DNA from: Ipomoea triloba
Taxonomy: Eukaryota > Streptophyta > Magnoliopsida > Solanales > Convolvulaceae
Assembly (NCBI RefSeq): GCF_003576645.1
Contig: NC_044929.1
Span: forward strand, 21,217,098-21,281,097
Direction of reading: 5' to 3'
DNA length: 64,000 bases
The notes beneath the pieces were generated by a model. The model searched no databases. It was not told the origin of the DNA and saw only the letters and a list, made by a program, of their open reading frames with translations. Below are positions 60,246 to 64,000 of the stretch, piece by piece. How positions within the stretch are numbered: position 1 is the first letter of the stretch; every line of letters starts with the position of its first letter. Both the position numbers and the translations under genes were made by a program.

Positions 60246-60722
60246 AATTTTATTTTTGTTCCTATTAATATTGAGGTGTTGTTAATTGGAGCCTACAAAT
60301 TTTAAAATTGTCAATTTGAATTCATAACTATTCAATTTTTTATTTTTTTTTCAATTCCAGGCCCTCCGGCCAAATTACTTGCAAAAAGTAATCGAAAAAT
60401 TTTAATGGCTAAAATGATGGAGCGCATGGGAGCCTCTGCTCTATGGCATTCTGTAACCTTTTATCTAGGTAAGCCTGAGGAGAATATCAGGAATATCCAG
60501 AGCAAGAAAATGAAAAAGAAAGCAAAAAGAATAAGTAAAAGACAAATTTGCCGTCATCATTTTAACCATTAAAAATTTTTGACTACTTCTCGTAGGTAAT
60601 TTGGCTAGAGGGACTGAAAGTATAAAAAAAATCGAATAGTTGTGAATTATTAAAATTGATAGTTTTTAAACTCGTGAGCACCAATTAATATTATCCAATA
60701 GTCATAGGACTAAAAGTGAAAT
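60246..60722. mobile_element. Foldback MITE with about 200-base arms
   Basis: Left: GTTCCTATTAATATTGAGGT through ACTATTCAATTTTT to CGGCCAAATTACTTGC and TTAATGGCTAAAATGATG. The right arm is its inverted counterpart (CATCATTTTAACCATTAA, GGTAATTTGGCTAGAGG, AAATCGAATAGTTGTGAATT, ATTATCCAATAGTCATAGGAC). About 15-20 percent divergence by eye between arms. No coding content. Confidence 0.7.
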
Positions 60723-61766
60723 TTTATCAATGTTGATCTTATACCCAAAGGTAAAAATAGACTACCAATAATATGTAGATTAAAGACATTGCGATAGCCT
60801 ATCCATTCAAACTCGTGATATTTAAGAACAAGAATCATATTTAACTCATTTAGTCATTCTTCCTGAACAAAAGCATATCCGCTTATATTTTTTTAATACT
60901 AAACAAGATATACTATAAAAACCCTTTCATCTTCTAAGAAACCGCATTTGCATTACCAACCTATTATACATAAGCTTCGAGCAAAAAAGACAATATAACG
61001 TTATAACATGGCATTATTTTAAAAGAATTGTCTATGCTAGCTTATTCTTCCAAGAACATACATACATGCACTTGGAACCTGGCCTGCAGACACAACAGAG
61101 CTGATAGGTTCGGTTGTTGAGGACATAATAATCATCTACCTAAGAGACACAGCCACCATCTTAGAAGAAATGTTGAAGCTCAAACAAAACAACCTAACTT
61201 TTGTTTTTGTTGTTGTTTTGTGTACGTGTTGGAAAATACTTTGCATATTATATACATCCATTGAGGGTGCCTACACCTTAATTAATAACTAACTAAAGGC
61301 AAATCATCAAATAAGGAGTCCAATAACTAATTTCGAAAATACGTCACAACTCACAATAACAAGTTGCACTACAACGGATTGCACAATCAACACAAACAAG
61401 CACAGACTCCCCAGCGGGTTCGATAGTTCGTTTTGTAGTACTGTTGGACCAATCGAATTTCACTCATAAATGTACCACACACCAACACTTAATGCACCAC
61501 CGAAATATACATGGGGTACAAAATTACAAAAATATACCACTGCAATAATATTTCCTTTTTGATTGATTTTCAGTCACTTGGTGGCACACCGTAGAGCATC
61601 AAGTAAATGCATGACAGAACACTAATAACTGCACTACCGAAACATACATTGTTGACAAAATTACAAAATCATTCTCCTTATTTTTTTCTCATTTGCATTG
61701 ATTTCCATATGTCTGATATGAGTTCATCCTACTCTGAGATGCTCGCATAACTGCACGGGAGACCAA

Positions 61767-61820
61767 CAGGGCCGTTCCAATCAAAATAGGGGTCCTGTGC
61801 AATATTCTAATTTGGCCCCT

Positions 61821-61869
<49 letters not shown>

Positions 61870-62435
61870 GTTTAAAAATTATGCCAAAAATAATATATTA
61901 AAAAATAATACATCTAATATTTCACTTAAAAACGATACATTGGTCATGCTTAGATGCAAAATCATACGCCAAACTTTTGATATCAAATTATGTATTACCG
62001 TAATTAATTGATGTTTTGCAATTTTATTGTTTGAGACTTAAAGAGTTGAAGAGATGCCAAAATCAAAATTGGAAACTTGTTTGAAAACCAAAATTACCAA
62101 AAAATTGCCCTTACATATGCTAAGGTTATGAATTTTTCCAATTTATCTCTATGCCACCCTTCCATAATCATGCCCAAATTGACCTACCTAATCCCTAATC
62201 ACATTCAAATTGCCCTGCCTATTTCTAATCATACTCAAATTAACAACTTCCATTCTTGTTTATATTCAATACTTTCATAGTGATTGGACCCCAATTTTCA
62301 TAAAATTTTTACATAAAAAATACTACTATATCTAATATACATATATTCATTTTTTTTTTTTTTACAGTTAGGGCCCCCTAAATTTTGGGGGCCCTGTGTA
62401 GTGGCACTGGGAAAACATGCCCAGGGCCGACCCTG
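61767..62435. mobile_element. hAT-type non-autonomous element with 8-bp target duplication
   Basis: Starts CAGGGCCGTTCCAATC and ends CCCAGGGCCGACCCTG, with GAGACCAA at 61759-61766 and 62436-62443. Short inverted termini (CAGGGCCG / CGACCCTG) and an 8-bp duplication are hAT traits. Inside: a (TA)n run at 61826-61865 and GGCCCC/GGGGGCCC runs near both ends. No transposase frame. Confidence 0.85.
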
Positions 62436-62443
62436 GAGACCAA

Positions 62444-64000
62444 TGCCGCATATGAACCAATTTATATACATAGAGAGATGATTTTCAACCGTTTGAATTG
62501 TTAATTACATACATGATTAAAGTGATTGATTAATACTACCAATGGTTACTTTAATTTGTTTTTTCTTCTTCTCTCCTTTGCCTGTTGAAATCACCGTCTA
62601 ACTCTGATGCATGTGATGATATGATCGATCAGCATTACGACAAACATCCAACGGCATTATATATAGAAATTGTAACACGTAGAAAGCGAGTACAAAAAGA
62701 AGAAACAAGAAAAGATAGGCATTATAATTTCATCTTTAGACTTTAGTTTAATTTTTCGGATTGGAGCTCATATTAGGATTTTAATGTACACCGATACACG
62801 TGAATCGTTATAGAGCCTCTATTTTACACTATTCAAATTTATTAAAAAGTTGAATTTATTAGGAAGATCATTTACACATGATCTTTTTATGGGATTAATA
62901 TATCAAATTAACCCTCCAAAATTCGAATTCATTTCAATTTGCCCCAAACAAAAAGTGAACCTAACTCAAAACTGCAAAACATTGTCCCAAAATGACCACT
63001 TAACATATCATTTTTACCTAATATTTCAGCAATTTTGACTCTCTATATAAATGAAAATTGATTTTGGGACTATAAAAAGGCACAACCGTTCGCAATGAAC
63101 GATCTCTGCATAGCATAGCTAAGCATAACTGACCTTTTGAACCCTCTATTATAAAGATATATTTAGTTTACTGGTTATCCATTAAAACACGATGTCTGCG
63201 AACTTTACTAACGTTTGTGTAAACGATGAGCCGATGATATATATTTTACAAAATCTTCCAACCATCGATCAATTCTCATAAGTGTACGCGCCCATTTTGA
63301 CTATGGAACACCTTATATAATTCTTCTAGTGGTTATAAAGAATTGAAGTCATACAATTAAGTCTCATCTATCTAGCCTTCAAAAAAAAAAAAAAGTCTCA
63401 TCTATCTTTATTATGTTCGATTGTTTCTAAATCGAACTCCACATTAATTTTGAAAACTTTATTTTTCTATTTTATATAGCGTCCAGTTTAATAGTGAAAA
63501 CTTTTTGTCAAGATCTCTACCAAATGAGAAATTTAATTTAAAGTAAAAAATATTTTTGACAAGAGTAATTATTGGAGATACCGTATCATCATCTGTTCAT
63601 TAGCACGTCAATTTTTGGATGCCTGATATGTCAAAAATATATATAAATTACAGCTAGTTGCCTAACGAGAAACACGTAATGGTTCAAGATTGAGACAAGC
63701 CAAAACCGAAATCATTGTCCTGTCTTTTGAAATTGAGAACATTATAATAGTTTGTAAATTACGTAATAGAGATTAAGTATATTTTTCTGTAATACGGAGT
63801 AGTTCGTAAAATTATATAAAAAATGTAAATTGCATTAGAAAGATTTAGTATAAAAAAAAATTTGATATGATGCAGACAAATATTAAATTTATGATAAATG
63901 AGAATCATGCTCTATTCGATCCACTCGATCACTCTTTTGGAGATTTCATTCTGAAGTTCAATTCCTACTCAAGATGGAGTTAGTCACGAGATACCATATG
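62444..64000. other. Gene-free spacer at the right edge
   Basis: AT-rich. A degenerate tRNA-like segment near 63920-63985 (ATTCGATCCACTCGATCACTC, AAGTTCAATTCC) is probably an old SINE. The window ends in non-genic DNA. No gene seen. Confidence 0.4.

Overview
This is a gap-containing, AT-rich stretch of a dicot nuclear genome. Genes carry many short exons with GT-AG introns, the proteins are plant-specific families, and the spacers are full of MITEs, SINEs and Helitrons. Protein content fits an asterid; a Convolvulaceae/Ipomoea-like source is only an impression, because nothing in the sequence fixes the species.

Seven apparently intact genes were assembled exon by exon, with reading frames that close exactly: TIC110 (chloroplast inner-envelope import protein, + strand, 15 exons, 1017 aa, 10627-17059); a 101-aa membrane-anchored protein of unknown role (- strand, 19126-19560); an EngB/YihA-type GTPase with a 263-residue basic extension from exon 1 (- strand, 10 exons, 545 aa, 21335-25160); an OFP17-like OVATE protein (- strand, 26607-27191); a WNK4-like kinase (- strand, 7 exons, 600 aa, 28081-32015); a nucleotidyltransferase/PAP-OAS1 domain protein (- strand, 9 exons, 851 aa, 35174-40973); ribosomal protein eS26 (- strand, 5 exons, 126 aa, 47517-49220); and, as an eighth, an alpha-expansin (- strand, 3 exons, 251 aa, 53334-54680). 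All except TIC110 run on the minus strand. They do not form a pathway; this is an ordinary plant gene neighbourhood.

The left 10.3 kb, 41.5-47 kb, 49.4-52.5 kb and the right 9 kb are transposon and spacer territory. Many elements can be delimited to the base: foldback and MULE-type MITEs with 9-bp target duplications (33163-33711, 41563-41929, 50454-50693, 52038-52509), a hAT-type element with an 8-bp duplication (61767-62435), two TAA-flanked Harbinger-type MITEs, Stowaway-type copies, several tRNA-derived SINEs with target duplications, and two Helitron 3' ends (hairpin plus CTAG), one of which follows a decayed Pif1-type helicase reading frame.

No CRISPR, operon, phage, rRNA or functional tRNA gene was seen. 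No new defence or metabolic system is visible. The most distinctive signals are the small MULE-like family with strongly conserved AAACGACGTCGTTT termini, nested insertions that give a relative chronology, the eS26 gene whose first coding exon is the ATG alone, and the long lysine-rich extension on the EngB GTPase. There are also two assembly scars (a 185-N gap, and a 108-bp duplication around a single N).
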